Part shown: positions 35,573-46,999 of the stretch, one piece after another
How the letters are laid out: the number at the start of each line of letters is the position of its first letter
How positions within the stretch are numbered: the stretch's first letter is position 1
Assembly (NCBI GenBank): GCA_024363285.1
Contig: AP024710.1
Coordinates: forward strand, 3,318,001-3,382,000
Length of the DNA stretch: 64,000 nt
Reading direction: 5' to 3'
Origin: Leptolinea sp. HRD-7
Lineage (GTDB): Bacteria; Chloroflexota; Anaerolineae; Anaerolineales; Anaerolineaceae
The notes under the pieces: model-generated
Seen by the model: the letters and a program-made list of their open reading frames with translations, nothing else
Told to the model about the DNA's origin: nothing
Databases searched by the model: none
Translations under genes and position numbers: made by a program

Positions 35573-35703
35573 CCCGTTAAGCATCCACCGGCCGGGGTTT
35601 TTTAGCATTATTTGAAACTTTCCAAACCAGTGCAGGTAAAACTATAAATGAACCATTTATAGATATCCAGGAATAAAAAAGGAAATAAAGAAAGGAGCAA
35701 AAC

Positions 35704-36201
35704 ATGGGTACCAAAGGTCGTCAAATAGTGGGAATGGATGTAGATGAATTAATTAAATTGCTCAATCAGGCATTCGCAGATGAATGGCTGGCCTATTACC
35801 AGTACTGGATTGGCGCAAAAGTGGTCAAAGGACCAATGAAGGATGCCGTCGCATCAGAGCTGGTATTGCACGCAACAGAAGAACTTGCCCACGCGGACAT
35901 GTTGGCAATGCGGATTATCCAACTGGGTGGTACACCGATTATTGATCCCAAAGATTGGAGCAAATTTTCTCATTGCGGTTATGACGCTCCCGTCAGCGCC
36001 TTTGTAAAAGACATTCTGGCTCAGAATATTAAAGGCGAACAATGTGCCATTGATGTATACCAGAAACTTCAAATGCTGGTTCGTGATAAAGACCCGGTGA
36101 CCTATAATATTGTTCTCACCATCCTCCAACAGGAAGTGGAACACGAAGAAGACCTTCAGGCTCTCGATGAGGATCTTGATTCGTTGATGATGTCAAAATA
36201 A
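35704..36201 (+). CDS. Ferritin-like (Dps/bacterioferritin-related) diiron protein
   Basis: 165 residues forming a four-helix bundle. Metal ligands are seen as Glu in FADEWLAYYQYW, ExxH in TEELAHADM, Glu in KGEQCAIDVY, and ExxH in EVEHEEDL, in the order expected for a diiron ferritin. The family stores or detoxifies iron, or acts as a mini-ferritin. GAAAGGAGCAAAAC supplies a strong ribosome site for the ATG at 35704. It is a single gene with its own terminator. It is not a canonical Dps by length and loop. Confidence 0.87.
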   Translation: MGTKGRQIVGMDVDELIKLLNQAFADEWLAYYQYWIGAKVVKGPMKDAVASELVLHATEELAHADMLAMRIIQLGGTPIIDPKDWSKFSHCGYDAPVSAFVKDILAQNIKGEQCAIDVYQKLQMLVRDKDPVTYNIVLTILQQEVEHEEDLQALDEDLDSLMMSK

Positions 36202-36229
36202 CATTGATGAAATAGATCAGTTAAATAAG

Positions 36230-36268
36230 AAAAAAGGACTGCCCTGAGTTCGCGGGCAGTCCTTTTTT
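36230..36268. terminator. Terminator between the ferritin-like gene and pgk
   Basis: A perfect 15-base stem, AAAAAAGGACTGCCC (36230-36244) with GGGCAGTCCTTTTTT (36254-36268), nine-base loop and T-run. It is symmetrical with A6 and T6, so it can stop transcription from both the ferritin-like gene and the leftward pgk. Confidence 0.92.
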
Positions 36269-36286
36269 TATTTTCATACAATACGA

Positions 36287-37462
36287 CTATTTATCCTGAA
36301 GGGCAGCCAGTCCAGGCAAAACAAGTCCTTCCAGCATTTCCAATGAAGCGCCGCCGCCAGTAGAAATATGGGTGATCTTATCAGCCAGACCGGATTCTTG
36401 TATAGCCGCCACAGAATCGCCGCCGCCAATAATACTGACAGCGCCGCATTCCGCAACAGATTTGGCGACCGAGTAGGTACCTTTGGCAAAGTTCGGGAAT
36501 TCGAACACACCCATCGGACCATTCCAAACCACAGTACCAGCACCTTTCAAAGCCTTATCATAGGCTTCCATTGTTTTCGGTCCAATATCCAGGATACGCC
36601 AGCCATCCGGAATTGCCGCCATGTCCATAGTTTTGAAAGCAGCTTCCGCGTCGAACTTGTCAGCAATGGTGACATCAACAGGCAGACGTAGTTTGGTTCC
36701 ACCTTCGGCCAGCAGTTCTTTCGCGGTTTCCAGAGCTTCATCTTCCACGAGGGAATCGGCCACAGGGTATCCCTGAGCTTTGAAGAAGGTGTTAGCCATA
36801 CCACCGCCGATCAAAATGACATCCGCTTTGGTCAGCAGGTTTTTGATAACGCCAATCTTGTCGCTAATCTTGGAACCACCCAGAATGGCTACAAATGGAC
36901 GTTTCGGTTCGGCAATAGCCTGTCCGAGGTATTTGATCTCCTTTTCCAAAAGAAAACCGGCAGCCGCGGGTAAAAAGCGGGCTACGCCTTCCGTGGATGA
37001 GTGCGCGCGGTGGGCAGTGCCAAAGGCATCGTTGATAAAGATTTCTGCCAGAGAAGCCATTTTCTTGGCCAGGTCGAGGTCATTCTTTTCCTCTTCCGGA
37101 TGGAAACGGGTGTTTTCGAGCAGTAGAATTTCGCCGGGTTTCAGAGCTTTGGCAGCTGCTTCGGCTTCAGGGCCAACACAATCTTCGGCAAAGGCAACGG
37201 GTTTCTTCATCAATGTGCTTAAGTACTCTCCAACCGGTTTCATTGAGTACTTGGGATCGGGTCCGCCTTTTGGACGGCCCAGGTGAGAGCAGAGGATGAC
37301 GGCTGCGCCTTTGTCGAGCAGGTATTCAATGGTGGGTAACGCAGCTCGGATACGGGTGTCATCGCCTACTTTTCCTTCTTTCAAAGGAACATTGAAATCA
37401 ACCCGCACCAGAACCTTCTTGCCTTTTACATCCATATCCTCAACAGTTTTTTTGTTGAACAT
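36287..37462 (-). CDS. pgk: Phosphoglycerate kinase
   Basis: 391 residues. Family motifs are [17 protein letters not shown] near the N-terminus, [25 protein letters not shown], and the C-terminal nucleotide loop [17 protein letters not shown] with the [11 protein letters not shown] end. It transfers phosphate from 1,3-bisphosphoglycerate to ADP. ATG at 37462 follows GGGAG; the longer frame lacks a ribosome site. It is downstream of gap on the same strand, 99 bases away. Confidence 0.96.
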   Translation of the reverse strand: MFNKKTVEDMDVKGKKVLVRVDFNVPLKEGKVGDDTRIRAALPTIEYLLDKGAAVILCSHLGRPKGGPDPKYSMKPVGEYLSTLMKKPVAFAEDCVGPEAEAAAKALKPGEILLLENTRFHPEEEKNDLDLAKKMASLAEIFINDAFGTAHRAHSSTEGVARFLPAAAGFLLEKEIKYLGQAIAEPKRPFVAILGGSKISDKIGVIKNLLTKADVILIGGGMANTFFKAQGYPVADSLVEDEALETAKELLAEGGTKLRLPVDVTIADKFDAEAAFKTMDMAAIPDGWRILDIGPKTMEAYDKALKGAGTVVWNGPMGVFEFPNFAKGTYSVAKSVAECGAVSIIGGGDSVAAIQESGLADKITHISTGGGASLEMLEGLVLPGLAALQDK

Positions 37463-37561
37463 ATTCTCCCTCGCATGATTCTGTGGTTTATAAAGAATGC
37501 GCAATCCAGTGATCGGAGGACCCGGGATTACGCATTCTTGGTCGGCTAAGTAACTTTCAAA

Positions 37562-38617
<1,056 letters not shown>

Positions 38618-38675
38618 TTACCTCCTGCGAAATGTTGTAAATTTTCCATGCCTTCTTCAAGGCGGATTTACCTGT

Positions 38676-40022
38676 CTATTGTAATGTCTCTTTACTGATC
38701 AATGGACCGGTTCGTTCATAGAATAAGTCCATTATAACCTGTGCCAGCCTTCCTGAATCATGTCTCCATGGATTATTCGGGTCGATCAAATCACTCGCAT
38801 AAGTCGTATATTGCCCATCCAGTGTGTCATCTATCCGCACCCAGTCTATCCCTTCCGGGAGGACGATATCCTGCTTCTGATTGCAGATCACCAGATCAAA
38901 AATCCTCTGGTTCAGATGTTTCTCAATTGTGCGGATATGGTCGGCCGTGGTGAAACCATCCGTCTCACCAGTTTGCGTGGCCACATTACAGATATAAAAC
39001 TTCGTCCCCCGGCTGGCTTTCACAGCCTCCGCCAGATCAGGCACCAACAGGTTGGGTAAAATGCTGGTAAAAAGGCTGCCCGGACCTACAATGATCAACT
39101 CAGCACTCAAAATTGCTTGCACCGCGGGAGGGTAAGCCAATGGATTATCCGGTTCCAGCCAAACCCGCTTTATGCGCCCCTCAATTGTGGGAATATTGCT
39201 CTCACCGGTCACTCTGATTTCGGACTGGTTTTCATTGATAGTCTTATCTGCCACCAACTTCACGTCATGCAGTGTTGAGGGAAGTACTCTTCCCTGTACA
39301 GCCAGAACGCGGCCGGATTCAGCCACCGCTTCTTCAAAACTGCCAGTAATATCCGCCAGAGCGGTGATGAACAGGTTACCCAGTGTATGTCCGTTCAGGC
39401 CGGCTCCTTCACCGAACCGATACTGGAATATCTGGGTAAGCATGGCCTCATCATTAGAAAGGGCGGTCAAACAGTTTCGGATATCTCCCGGTGGGAGTAC
39501 CCCCATATTGCGGCGTAATTCTCCCGAAGATCCGCCATCATCCGCAACAGTGACCACAGCCGTCAGGTTGTTGGTGTGGTTCTTTAATCCCCGTAGCAGA
39601 GCAGAAAGCCCGGTTCCACCGCCGATCACCACAATGCGAGGGCCGCGTTCCTTCTTCCGGTACGCGCTGACTGTATCCAACACCGGTTTTCCGGGGGTAA
39701 GGTACGGCCGCAACAGCGCGCGGTTCAGCTTGTATGTTCCAAAAAGGATAAAAAGAATACCCAGACCGCCAAAGATAACCGCGCGAATAGGACGATCAAG
39801 AAAACGCAACGAAAGGTACGATAAAACCGGAAGCCACCAGGTATCCGGCGCGGTACGATAAACATCCAGTACCATAACCGCAAATCCTAACCCGATCAGC
39901 ATAGCCCCGGTAAGAATTACCAGCAGCCAACGTTTCACCCCCAGGCCGGGAACCAGCCAGCGCAGTTTTCTAAAAAATTGCTGCGCTATTCGCGAGTACC
40001 AATTGGAAGAGGTCTTTTGCAT
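38676..40022 (-). CDS. yvcK: YvcK/CofD-like gluconeogenesis factor with N-terminal membrane helices
   Basis: 448 residues. Two N-terminal hydrophobic helices (about 32-55 and 78-100) are followed by the YvcK domain: IVVIGGGTGLSALLRGLKNH, TVADDGGSSGELRRNMGVLP, PGDIRNCLTALS, and VGPGSLFTSILPNLLV. YvcK homologues are known to be needed for growth on gluconeogenic carbon sources and for cell shape, and they bind UDP-sugars. Here it precedes gap and pgk on the same strand, 61 bases before gap. Its promoter (TTGACT, 17 bases, TATATT) ends eight bases before the ATG, so its mRNA may lack a leader. Confidence 0.92.
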   Translation of the reverse strand: MQKTSSNWYSRIAQQFFRKLRWLVPGLGVKRWLLVILTGAMLIGLGFAVMVLDVYRTAPDTWWLPVLSYLSLRFLDRPIRAVIFGGLGILFILFGTYKLNRALLRPYLTPGKPVLDTVSAYRKKERGPRIVVIGGGTGLSALLRGLKNHTNNLTAVVTVADDGGSSGELRRNMGVLPPGDIRNCLTALSNDEAMLTQIFQYRFGEGAGLNGHTLGNLFITALADITGSFEEAVAESGRVLAVQGRVLPSTLHDVKLVADKTINENQSEIRVTGESNIPTIEGRIKRVWLEPDNPLAYPPAVQAILSAELIIVGPGSLFTSILPNLLVPDLAEAVKASRGTKFYICNVATQTGETDGFTTADHIRTIEKHLNQRIFDLVICNQKQDIVLPEGIDWVRIDDTLDGQYTTYASDLIDPNNPWRHDSGRLAQVIMDLFYERTGPLISKETLQ

Positions 40023-40059
40023 ATCGATAGAATATAGCAGGGTTCAAGAATTCAGTCAA
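40023..40059 (-). promoter_or_regulatory. Leaderless-type promoter of yvcK
   Basis: On the minus strand TTGACT (40054-40059) and TATATT (40031-40036) are exactly 17 bases apart. The ATG comes eight bases after the -10 box with no purine-rich ribosome site between, so transcription should begin at or within a base or two of the start codon. Confidence 0.65.
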
Positions 40060-40094
40060 CCAATAGTCAACCCACGTTCTACGTTGCACCAAAC

Positions 40095-40129
40095 CTGCCA
40101 TATTAAGCCAACCCTGCTACAATTAATGA
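40095..40129 (+). promoter_or_regulatory. Candidate leaderless promoter of the histidine kinase
   Basis: CTGCCA (40095-40100), 17 bases, TACAAT (40118-40123), then six bases to the ATG at 40130, with no ribosome site. It is divergent from the yvcK promoter, with about 35 bases between the two -35 boxes. Confidence 0.5.
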
Positions 40130-41686
40130 ATGCTGCCAGATTTTCGTGTTCGTCAACGGGATTATTTATTAGAAATTGCCGCCGGTCTATCCGGCGAATT
40201 AGACCTGAAAACTTTGCTGGAACGGATTTTGAGTGTAAGCATTGAAATGCTCGCCGGGCAGGCAGGGTTGATCGCGTTGCGATCTGATACACTAGGATGG
40301 AAGATACAAACCAGTGTAGGAATTGCACCTGCTTTTCTGCGAGCTATTACTCCTCTTCTGGCTGATATCCCATCTTCCGTCGAATCAGTAGAAGCCGAAA
40401 TCCCCGAGATCAACCGACTGCTTGACCACATGACCTTTGCTGCCAGCATGGGATTTCTTACAGGTGTCGGCTTACCTCTCACATCGCGACAAAAAGTGGT
40501 CGGAGTGATTTACATCTTCCGCAGTTACCTGGGAATCTTTTCAAAAACCGATAAATCCTTATTAAGAAGCTTCGCCAACCAGGCGGCCGTTGCCGTGCAA
40601 AACGCCCAACTTTATAAGCAAGTGACCCAGGAAAAGCAGCGCATGGAAGCGCTATTAAACAACGCCGGAGACGGCATCCTGATCCTCGGGTCCGATCACA
40701 AGATTCAAACCTGCAATACATCATTCAGCCGCCTGTATGGATTAGATTCCAACAAAATTCAGGGTATGGATCATGATCAAATCATCCAATGGAATGGCCC
40801 TACCCAGGGCGTAACCCTTGAACAGGCGGAAGCCGGCGGTTGGCCTCTAACGCCCCACGCCCTGCTTTATGTGGAAGGCGATCTTAAACGACAAAATAAC
40901 CAGGTTCCACTGCCGATCGGCATAACCTACGCGCCGCTTCTTTCAGAAGAAGGTACGCTTCAAAATATCATCGCCACCATCCGTGATATCACCCGCTTTC
41001 GTGAAGCTGAGGAACTAAAAAGCACATTCATTTCAATTATCAGCCATGAATTGAAAACACCGGTCGCGCTTATTAAAGGTTATGTTTCCACCCTTCGACG
41101 CGACGATGCCAAATGGGACCGAAAAGTGGTCAACGAAAGCCTGCAGGTGATCGAAGAAGAGGCAGACAGGCTTACCGGTTTGATTGAAAATATGTTAGAC
41201 GCGTCCCGCCTGCAGGCGGGCGGAGTGTCATTAAAACAATCAGACATACTACTGCCAGATATGGTCTCGCGCCTGATCAAACGTTTCCAAACCCAGACCA
41301 GCAAACACACCATTGTGATGGATTTCCCCGAAGATTTCCCGGTTATCCTCGCGGATGAAACTCGAATTCAACAGGTAATCTCTAATCTGATATCAAATGC
41401 CATCAAGTATTCTCCGGAGGGTGAAATCCGAATAAGCGGACAGGTGAGACCGGATAGGGTGATCATTAGCGTCAGTGATGAAGGTCCTGGCATTTCACCC
41501 AATGATATTCCCCATGTGTTTGACCGCTTCTACCGATCGCCTGAAATGGCCCGGGCCACTAAAGGCGCCGGTCTCGGTCTGTATCTGTCTCGTTCTATCA
41601 TCGAAGCGCACGGCGGCAAGATCTGGGTAGATCCAGCTCCTCAAGGAGCAAGGTTCTACTTCACACTGCCGCGATCAATAAATTGA
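40130..41686 (+). CDS. GAF-PAS sensor histidine kinase
   Basis: 518 residues without membrane helices. A GAF domain (about 15-165) is followed by PAS (about 170-290), HisKA with the phosphorylated His in FISIISHELKTPVALIKG, and an HATPase with N box QVISNLISNAIKYSPEG, G1 DEGPGIS, F box HVFDRFYR and G2 GAGLGLYLS. All kinase boxes look intact. It is cytoplasmic, so it should sense an internal signal, perhaps via a bound small molecule. No response regulator is adjacent, so it is an orphan. It is divergent from yvcK. Confidence 0.92.
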   Translation: MLPDFRVRQRDYLLEIAAGLSGELDLKTLLERILSVSIEMLAGQAGLIALRSDTLGWKIQTSVGIAPAFLRAITPLLADIPSSVESVEAEIPEINRLLDHMTFAASMGFLTGVGLPLTSRQKVVGVIYIFRSYLGIFSKTDKSLLRSFANQAAVAVQNAQLYKQVTQEKQRMEALLNNAGDGILILGSDHKIQTCNTSFSRLYGLDSNKIQGMDHDQIIQWNGPTQGVTLEQAEAGGWPLTPHALLYVEGDLKRQNNQVPLPIGITYAPLLSEEGTLQNIIATIRDITRFREAEELKSTFISIISHELKTPVALIKGYVSTLRRDDAKWDRKVVNESLQVIEEEADRLTGLIENMLDASRLQAGGVSLKQSDILLPDMVSRLIKRFQTQTSKHTIVMDFPEDFPVILADETRIQQVISNLISNAIKYSPEGEIRISGQVRPDRVIISVSDEGPGISPNDIPHVFDRFYRSPEMARATKGAGLGLYLSRSIIEAHGGKIWVDPAPQGARFYFTLPRSIN

Positions 41687-41736
41687 CTGGATAACGGTTA
41701 TAATCCAAATCATCCTGTTAAATGAGAGTATGCCAA

Positions 41737-43089
41737 ATGGCCAAATCACAAACCATGTGCCCGCGCTGCCATCAACCTGTTTTGGTTGAAATGAGGCAGC
41801 TTTTTGATCAAAATACTGACCCGCAGGCGAAACAAACCCTGCTTTCGGGAAATTTCAACATCGTTCAATGCCCTGCATGCGGTTATCAGGGAACAGTTCC
41901 ATCGCCCCTGGTGTATCACGATGCCGAAAAAGAATTGCTTCTTACCTACTTTCCGCCCGAATTGGGTCTACCAGTAAATGAACAGGAGCGACTGGTAGGT
42001 CCGATGATCAACCAGGTTGTTAACGCCTTACCTATGGATAAACGCAAGGCGTATATCCTCCGTCCGCAATCTATGCTCACATTCCAGACATTGATTGAGA
42101 AGATTCTCGAAGGTGATGGGATCACCAAAGAAATGATCGATGAACAACAGAAACGGGTCAACCTGATCCAGCGTTTACTTTCAACGCCACCGGAATCGGT
42201 TGCCGAAATTCTCAAGAATGAAGAATCTCTGGTGGATTCCAATTTCTTCACTATTCTGGGCCGCCTGGTGGAAGCTTCACTGGCTGGCGGTGACCAACGC
42301 TCCGCCCGGGCACTCGCCGGTATTCAAAAAGCCGCCCTGGAAGAGACAGAATTTGGCCGGCAATTAAAACATCAGGCCGAAGAAACCCAGGCGGCCGTCA
42401 AAGCGTTACAGGATGCCAGCAAAGATGGACTAACCCGCGAAAAACTACTGGAGCTTATTACCTCCGCTTCCAGTTTGCCCCAGGTGGATACGCTGGTTTC
42501 GATGGCACGTTCTGGATTGGACTACAGTTTCTTTGAATTATTGACCAATAAAATTAACGCATCAGACGGCGATGAAAAAAAACGTCTGGAATCACTGCGT
42601 GAGCACCTGCTTGAATTGACCAAAGAAATCGACCGGGTCATGCAAGAAGAGATCAGTCATGCCCGTGCGCTGTTGGATAAGATCCTGGCAGCCCCCGATG
42701 TTGAAAAAGCCACGGAAGAATCACTCGATGCAATGACAGATATGTTCATTGAACTGATCCGTCAGGAAATGCAGTCTGCTCGTCAATTAAATGACATGGC
42801 ACGTCTTGAGAAATTGCAGAAGATCGGTTCCATATTGCAACGCGCCACTACCCCGCCCGAATTACAATTCCTGGAAATGCTGATGTCAATAGAGAAACCA
42901 GAAGACCGCCGTAAAGCTCTGGAAGCAAACGCGGCTTTTGTCACCACGGAACTGGTTTCCATGCTGAACTCAGTGATCACACAAAGTGAACAACAGGGAA
43001 ATCAACCTCCTGAAGCATTAGAAGAATTGAAGAATATTTACCGAGAAGTTCTAAAATTCTCAATGGAACAGAACCAGAGAAAGAATTAA
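41737..43089 (+). CDS. CpXC domain protein
   Basis: About 450 residues. The N-terminal CpXC domain has CPRCHQPVLVEMRQLFD and later VQCPACGYQGTVPSPLVYHD, two Cys pairs forming a zinc-ribbon-like unit, then a conserved ELLLTYFPPEL. The remainder (about 120-450) is helical, charged and likely coiled, with no known domain. CpXC proteins are uncharacterised. ATG at 41737 is used; an ATG five codons earlier (41722) is possible. It follows the histidine kinase by 50 bases and ends at a terminator. Confidence 0.78.
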   Translation: MAKSQTMCPRCHQPVLVEMRQLFDQNTDPQAKQTLLSGNFNIVQCPACGYQGTVPSPLVYHDAEKELLLTYFPPELGLPVNEQERLVGPMINQVVNALPMDKRKAYILRPQSMLTFQTLIEKILEGDGITKEMIDEQQKRVNLIQRLLSTPPESVAEILKNEESLVDSNFFTILGRLVEASLAGGDQRSARALAGIQKAALEETEFGRQLKHQAEETQAAVKALQDASKDGLTREKLLELITSASSLPQVDTLVSMARSGLDYSFFELLTNKINASDGDEKKRLESLREHLLELTKEIDRVMQEEISHARALLDKILAAPDVEKATEESLDAMTDMFIELIRQEMQSARQLNDMARLEKLQKIGSILQRATTPPELQFLEMLMSIEKPEDRRKALEANAAFVTTELVSMLNSVITQSEQQGNQPPEALEELKNIYREVLKFSMEQNQRKN

Positions 43090-43095
43090 CCCGTG

Positions 43096-43139
43096 AAAAA
43101 AAGAGGATGGATCAGTTGAAAGACCCATCCTCTTTTTTT
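43096..43139 (+). terminator. Terminator of the CpXC gene
   Basis: AAAAAAAGAGGATGG (43096-43110) pairs with CCATCCTCTTTTTT (43125-43139) and the right arm ends in a T-run, seven bases beyond the stop codon. The next 195 bases up to the chemoreceptor hold no gene that I can see. Confidence 0.9.
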
Positions 43140-43334
43140 ATTATTTCTTTATGTACTTATATGCAACAATGACACATGATTAATACGTTGAATTTTAAAT
43201 CAAGGGCGGTCATTACAGCATTACGCACTGCCCGATATGTGAGATTTTAACCCGGGATATCGCACAAAGTGTCTCATTATCGCCAGCCATCATTTTCCGC
43301 GCCCCACTTTTTTCTGAATATGGGAGAGGGAATT

Positions 43335-45650
43335 ATGCAACAGGCAGACAAAAGTGTTTCTACATCCATAAAGAGGCGTGACTCTTTGCGCACGCGATTG
43401 ATGGTTCTTTTCCTTTTGATGTCGGTTATTCCGATGGCATTGATCGGGACGATTAGTTATATTCAAAGTCAACAGATGATGGTCAATCGAATTAAATCGG
43501 ACCTGATAACTCAAACAAGTTTGAAAGAATCAAATATTTCCATGTTTCTTTCCGCCCGGAAAGATAACATGGTCGTCCTTGCTGGAACAGCCCGGGTTCG
43601 TAGTATGGATCCAACTCAGGCAGTTGACGCGATGGACCAGTATTTCAAACAGTGGGGAATATATGAAAGCCTCAGTCTGTATGATCTGAATGGTGACACG
43701 ATTTACCGCACGGATCAATCTAAGATCAATGTCGCCGAACGTGATTATTTTAAAAACGCACTAGACGGAAAAACCTCAATTTCGGAACCGATATTATCGA
43801 AAGCCAGTGGAAATATTGTTTTTGTTGTTTCCTCTCCGGTAAAGGATGGGGAAAAGGTACTGGGGGTAATTGCCGGCTCACTCCCCACCACAGTTTTTTC
43901 TGAGATCCTTCAGACAGGAGATCTGGGTGATGGTGACGGCTACCTTGTAAACAAAGAAGGGAAACTGATTACACCTTCTACCCACGTGGAAGAATTAAAA
44001 GCCCTTGGAAAGATCGAAACACGATCTGAATTGGAATTTACTCCGAATACCATCGCGGTGAAATCAATTTTGGAAGGAAAATCAGGCGTCGAAGAATATA
44101 AGAACGATCTTGGAATTGACGTCATCGGGTCATTTTTGCCGGTTGAAGGTTCTACCTGGGGGCTGGTGATGGAATACAGCTCGGCTGAGGTGCTTGAAGC
44201 GATCAATAATCTGAGAATGCTTTACATTGTCCTTATTGGTCTGGCCGTTATCATCATCATTGTCCTCTCCATAGTTGTCAGTAACAGTATTACCCGGCCG
44301 ATTTTGCAAATGTCAACCATCTCACAACAGATTGCCCGCGGAGAGATACCGAAAGAAGAGATCAAAATTAAAGGCAAAGATGAGATCGCACTTCTGGGAA
44401 AATCATTCCAGGAAATCATTCAGTATTTCAAAGAAATATCCAATCAATTTGCTTTGCTGGCGGATGGTGACCTGACGATCGCTGTGAAAACTCATTCTGA
44501 AGCCGATATTCTGGGACATGCATTCAAAAGCATGGTAGAAAAACTACGCGAAATCATCAGGCAAATGGCCGAGCATGCCGGTTCATTAGACCAGGCTTCC
44601 AACGAATTAGCGAGTACGGCCAGTGACGTAGACGGCGTGACGAATCAGATCGCCACTACCATCCAGCAGGTGGCGAAAGGAACATCTCAGCAGACAGAAG
44701 CCATCACTCGGACAGCATCAAATGTGGAGGACCTATCTTCCGCAGTCGGTAATGTGGCTAAGGGAGCTCAAGACCAATCTAACGCCATCGCGGTGGCTTC
44801 TGATGTAACAGAAAAACTATCCGCCGCCATTGAAAAGGTCGCGGGAAATGCCCGGGAAGTAGCCAAAGGAAGTATCGAGGCGAAAAAAGCGGCTGAAAAA
44901 GGCTCATCCACCGTGCAATCCACATTGGAAGAGATGCAGTTTATAAAAAAATCTGTTGACCTCTCTTCTCAAAAAGTGCAGGAAATGGGTGACCGTTCCA
45001 GTAAGATCGGTGACATTTTAACTACGATTGAAGATATCGCGTCGCAAACCAATATGCTGGCTCTAAACGCTGCCATTGAAGCGGCACGGGCTGGCGATAC
45101 TGGAAAGGGTTTTGCCGTTGTCGCCGACGAGGTGAGGAAACTGGCAGAACGGGTATCGCTATCCACGCATGAAATCGATGAATTGATCCGTGGAATACAA
45201 ACCAGCGTCAAAGAAGCCGGAAACGCCATGCAACAGGGCACGATTGAAGTTGAAAAAGGTGTTGAAATGGCCAACCAAGCCGGCGCGGCATTACAAGAAA
45301 TTTTGCAGGCAGCGGAAACAGTCAAAACCCAGGCGGAAGAAGCTTCATTGGCGGTAGACACAATGACCAGTTACGCCAGCGATCTGGTGGCAGAAGTTGA
45401 CACAGTCTCCGCTGTGGTAGAAGAAAATACAGCCGCTACGGAAGAAATGGCCGCGTCAACAGCCGAAGTTTCGCAGGCCGTGGAGAACATTGCATCGGTA
45501 TCCGAAGAGAACTCCGCGGCGGCGGAAGAAGTTTCAGCGTCGACAGAAGAAATGGCAGCTCGTGTGGAAGAAGTCTCCGCTGCCGCTCGAAAGTTATCAG
45601 AATTGTCTCAACAACTCAGGCTAATGGTGCAACAATTTAAGACTGATTAA
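43335..45650 (+). CDS. Methyl-accepting chemotaxis protein
   Basis: 771 residues. One membrane helix (about 25-45), a double-Cache ligand domain (about 50-300), a second helix ([18 protein letters not shown]), HAMP, and a long cytoplasmic coiled coil with the signalling tip [20 protein letters not shown], where receptors meet CheA and CheW. Methylation helices flank it. It is a class with many Glu-Glu pairs near the end. Start ATG 43335 is supported by GAGAGGG four bases before it. No che genes are in the window, so the pathway partners lie elsewhere. Confidence 0.93.
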   Translation: MQQADKSVSTSIKRRDSLRTRLMVLFLLMSVIPMALIGTISYIQSQQMMVNRIKSDLITQTSLKESNISMFLSARKDNMVVLAGTARVRSMDPTQAVDAMDQYFKQWGIYESLSLYDLNGDTIYRTDQSKINVAERDYFKNALDGKTSISEPILSKASGNIVFVVSSPVKDGEKVLGVIAGSLPTTVFSEILQTGDLGDGDGYLVNKEGKLITPSTHVEELKALGKIETRSELEFTPNTIAVKSILEGKSGVEEYKNDLGIDVIGSFLPVEGSTWGLVMEYSSAEVLEAINNLRMLYIVLIGLAVIIIIVLSIVVSNSITRPILQMSTISQQIARGEIPKEEIKIKGKDEIALLGKSFQEIIQYFKEISNQFALLADGDLTIAVKTHSEADILGHAFKSMVEKLREIIRQMAEHAGSLDQASNELASTASDVDGVTNQIATTIQQVAKGTSQQTEAITRTASNVEDLSSAVGNVAKGAQDQSNAIAVASDVTEKLSAAIEKVAGNAREVAKGSIEAKKAAEKGSSTVQSTLEEMQFIKKSVDLSSQKVQEMGDRSSKIGDILTTIEDIASQTNMLALNAAIEAARAGDTGKGFAVVADEVRKLAERVSLSTHEIDELIRGIQTSVKEAGNAMQQGTIEVEKGVEMANQAGAALQEILQAAETVKTQAEEASLAVDTMTSYASDLVAEVDTVSAVVEENTAATEEMAASTAEVSQAVENIASVSEENSAAAEEVSASTEEMAARVEEVSAAARKLSELSQQLRLMVQQFKTD

Positions 45651-45655
45651 TACAC

Positions 45656-45683
45656 AAAAGGCGCTGGTGAACCAGCGCCTTTT
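45656..45683. terminator. Terminator between chemoreceptor and htrA-like genes
   Basis: AAAAGGCGCTGGT (45656-45668) and ACCAGCGCCTTTT (45671-45683) pair perfectly over 13 bases around a GA centre. Symmetrical A4 and T4 ends suit both convergent genes. Confidence 0.85.
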
Positions 45684-45686
45684 CAC

Positions 45687-46841
45687 TTACTGACTTACAC
45701 CCAGCTTAACAGGCAATTGTATCGTTTTGCGGTTACGAACAATCTCTAGCTGTATGGTTGCTCCCGGAGCCTGGGTAAACAGAGCGTTTATGTATGGATG
45801 TGTATCATCCAATGCCTGATCACCAATCTTCGTTATAATGTCGCCGCGGCGAATACCGGCCCGGGCAGCGGGGCCATCGGAATCCAATTGCGCTACATAG
45901 GCTCCCCATTGCACCGGAAGGTCATACATGGCTGCCATTTCTGGTGTGATCCACTGGTAACGGATTCCCATGTATGGGCGGGCAAAATACCCTTTCTGAA
46001 TAATCTGTTCAGCGATCGCACGAGCAGTATTGGAAGGAACGGCAAAACCTAAACCTTCGGCTGTATCCGAACTTGACCCGCTGTTTCGCACGACCAGTGT
46101 ATTAATACCAATTACTTCCCCGGCCAGGTCAACCAACGGACCGCCCGAATTGCCATGATTAATGGCGGCATCCGTTTGAATCATATCCATCAACTGGTAG
46201 CCTTCCCCGGTATCCAGATTACGCCCGGTGGCAGAGATAACGCCTACGGTAACCGTGTTCTTAAAATCGCCTAACGGCGAGCCGATAGCGATAACCGTTT
46301 CGCCGGCAATTAATGTATCTGAATTTCCCAGTGTGGCATAGGCCGGAATGGTTCCATCGATTTTTATAATGGCAATATCAGCAAATTTGTCAGTTCCGAC
46401 CAGACTGGCCGGTCTTTGTTCTCCATCTGCCAGCACAACGGTCAGTTCTTTTGCATCTTCCACCACATGATTATTCGTCAGAATATGCCCATCGGGATTG
46501 ATGATCACACCACTACCGCTGACTTGTTGATCTTCGGAAAAACCGAAGAAATCTCGCTGACCGGGGATCTTCCCAACAATAGTGACAACCGCCGGTCCGA
46601 CACTGGCAACGGTTTTTGTAACGGCAGTCTCAACCTCAGTTGAAGAAACGATCAATTTGGCTGGTTGGTTACTTTGAACGGCCTCCGTTGATGTACTGTT
46701 CGGAGTGGCATTTATCGTCTGTGGGAATAACCCGCTTTTGACAGATAATAACATGATCCCCGCTCCACCTAAAGAGCCGGCACATAAGGAGATCAGAAAA
46801 ACCAGAAACATTACAAAAATCAGGTTACTTCGTCTTTGCAT
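45687..46841 (-). CDS. HtrA/DegP-type membrane serine protease with one PDZ domain
   Basis: 384 residues. One N-terminal membrane helix (LIFVMFLVFLISLCAGSLGG) anchors an S1C trypsin-like domain with His in ILTNNHVVEDA, Asp in KFADIAIIKID and Ser in INHGNSGGPLVDL, followed by one PDZ domain (about 285-380) with AGIRRGDIITKIGDQALDD. It should degrade or check misfolded proteins at the outer face of the membrane. It follows the FHA-winged-helix regulator on the same strand by 158 bases, so it could be a regulated target. Confidence 0.93.
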   Translation of the reverse strand: MQRRSNLIFVMFLVFLISLCAGSLGGAGIMLLSVKSGLFPQTINATPNSTSTEAVQSNQPAKLIVSSTEVETAVTKTVASVGPAVVTIVGKIPGQRDFFGFSEDQQVSGSGVIINPDGHILTNNHVVEDAKELTVVLADGEQRPASLVGTDKFADIAIIKIDGTIPAYATLGNSDTLIAGETVIAIGSPLGDFKNTVTVGVISATGRNLDTGEGYQLMDMIQTDAAINHGNSGGPLVDLAGEVIGINTLVVRNSGSSSDTAEGLGFAVPSNTARAIAEQIIQKGYFARPYMGIRYQWITPEMAAMYDLPVQWGAYVAQLDSDGPAARAGIRRGDIITKIGDQALDDTHPYINALFTQAPGATIQLEIVRNRKTIQLPVKLGVSQ

Positions 46842-46999
46842 AATTTTTTCACCGGAACATTCTCATCACATAATCGAATTAGTGTGTAAATAGAGTGTAC
46901 TGCCTAAGATATCAGACAAATATTTAAAAAATATCAATTTTTTGTAATCAATGCACAATTCAAAATTATTAGAATTATCGGAAAGCAAATAATAATAAA

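Noticed and set aside
39172..39861. Long plus-strand frame opposite yvcK (229 residues)
   Set aside because: It is the antisense shadow of a well-supported gene, with Arg/Ser/Pro-rich composition and no ribosome site.
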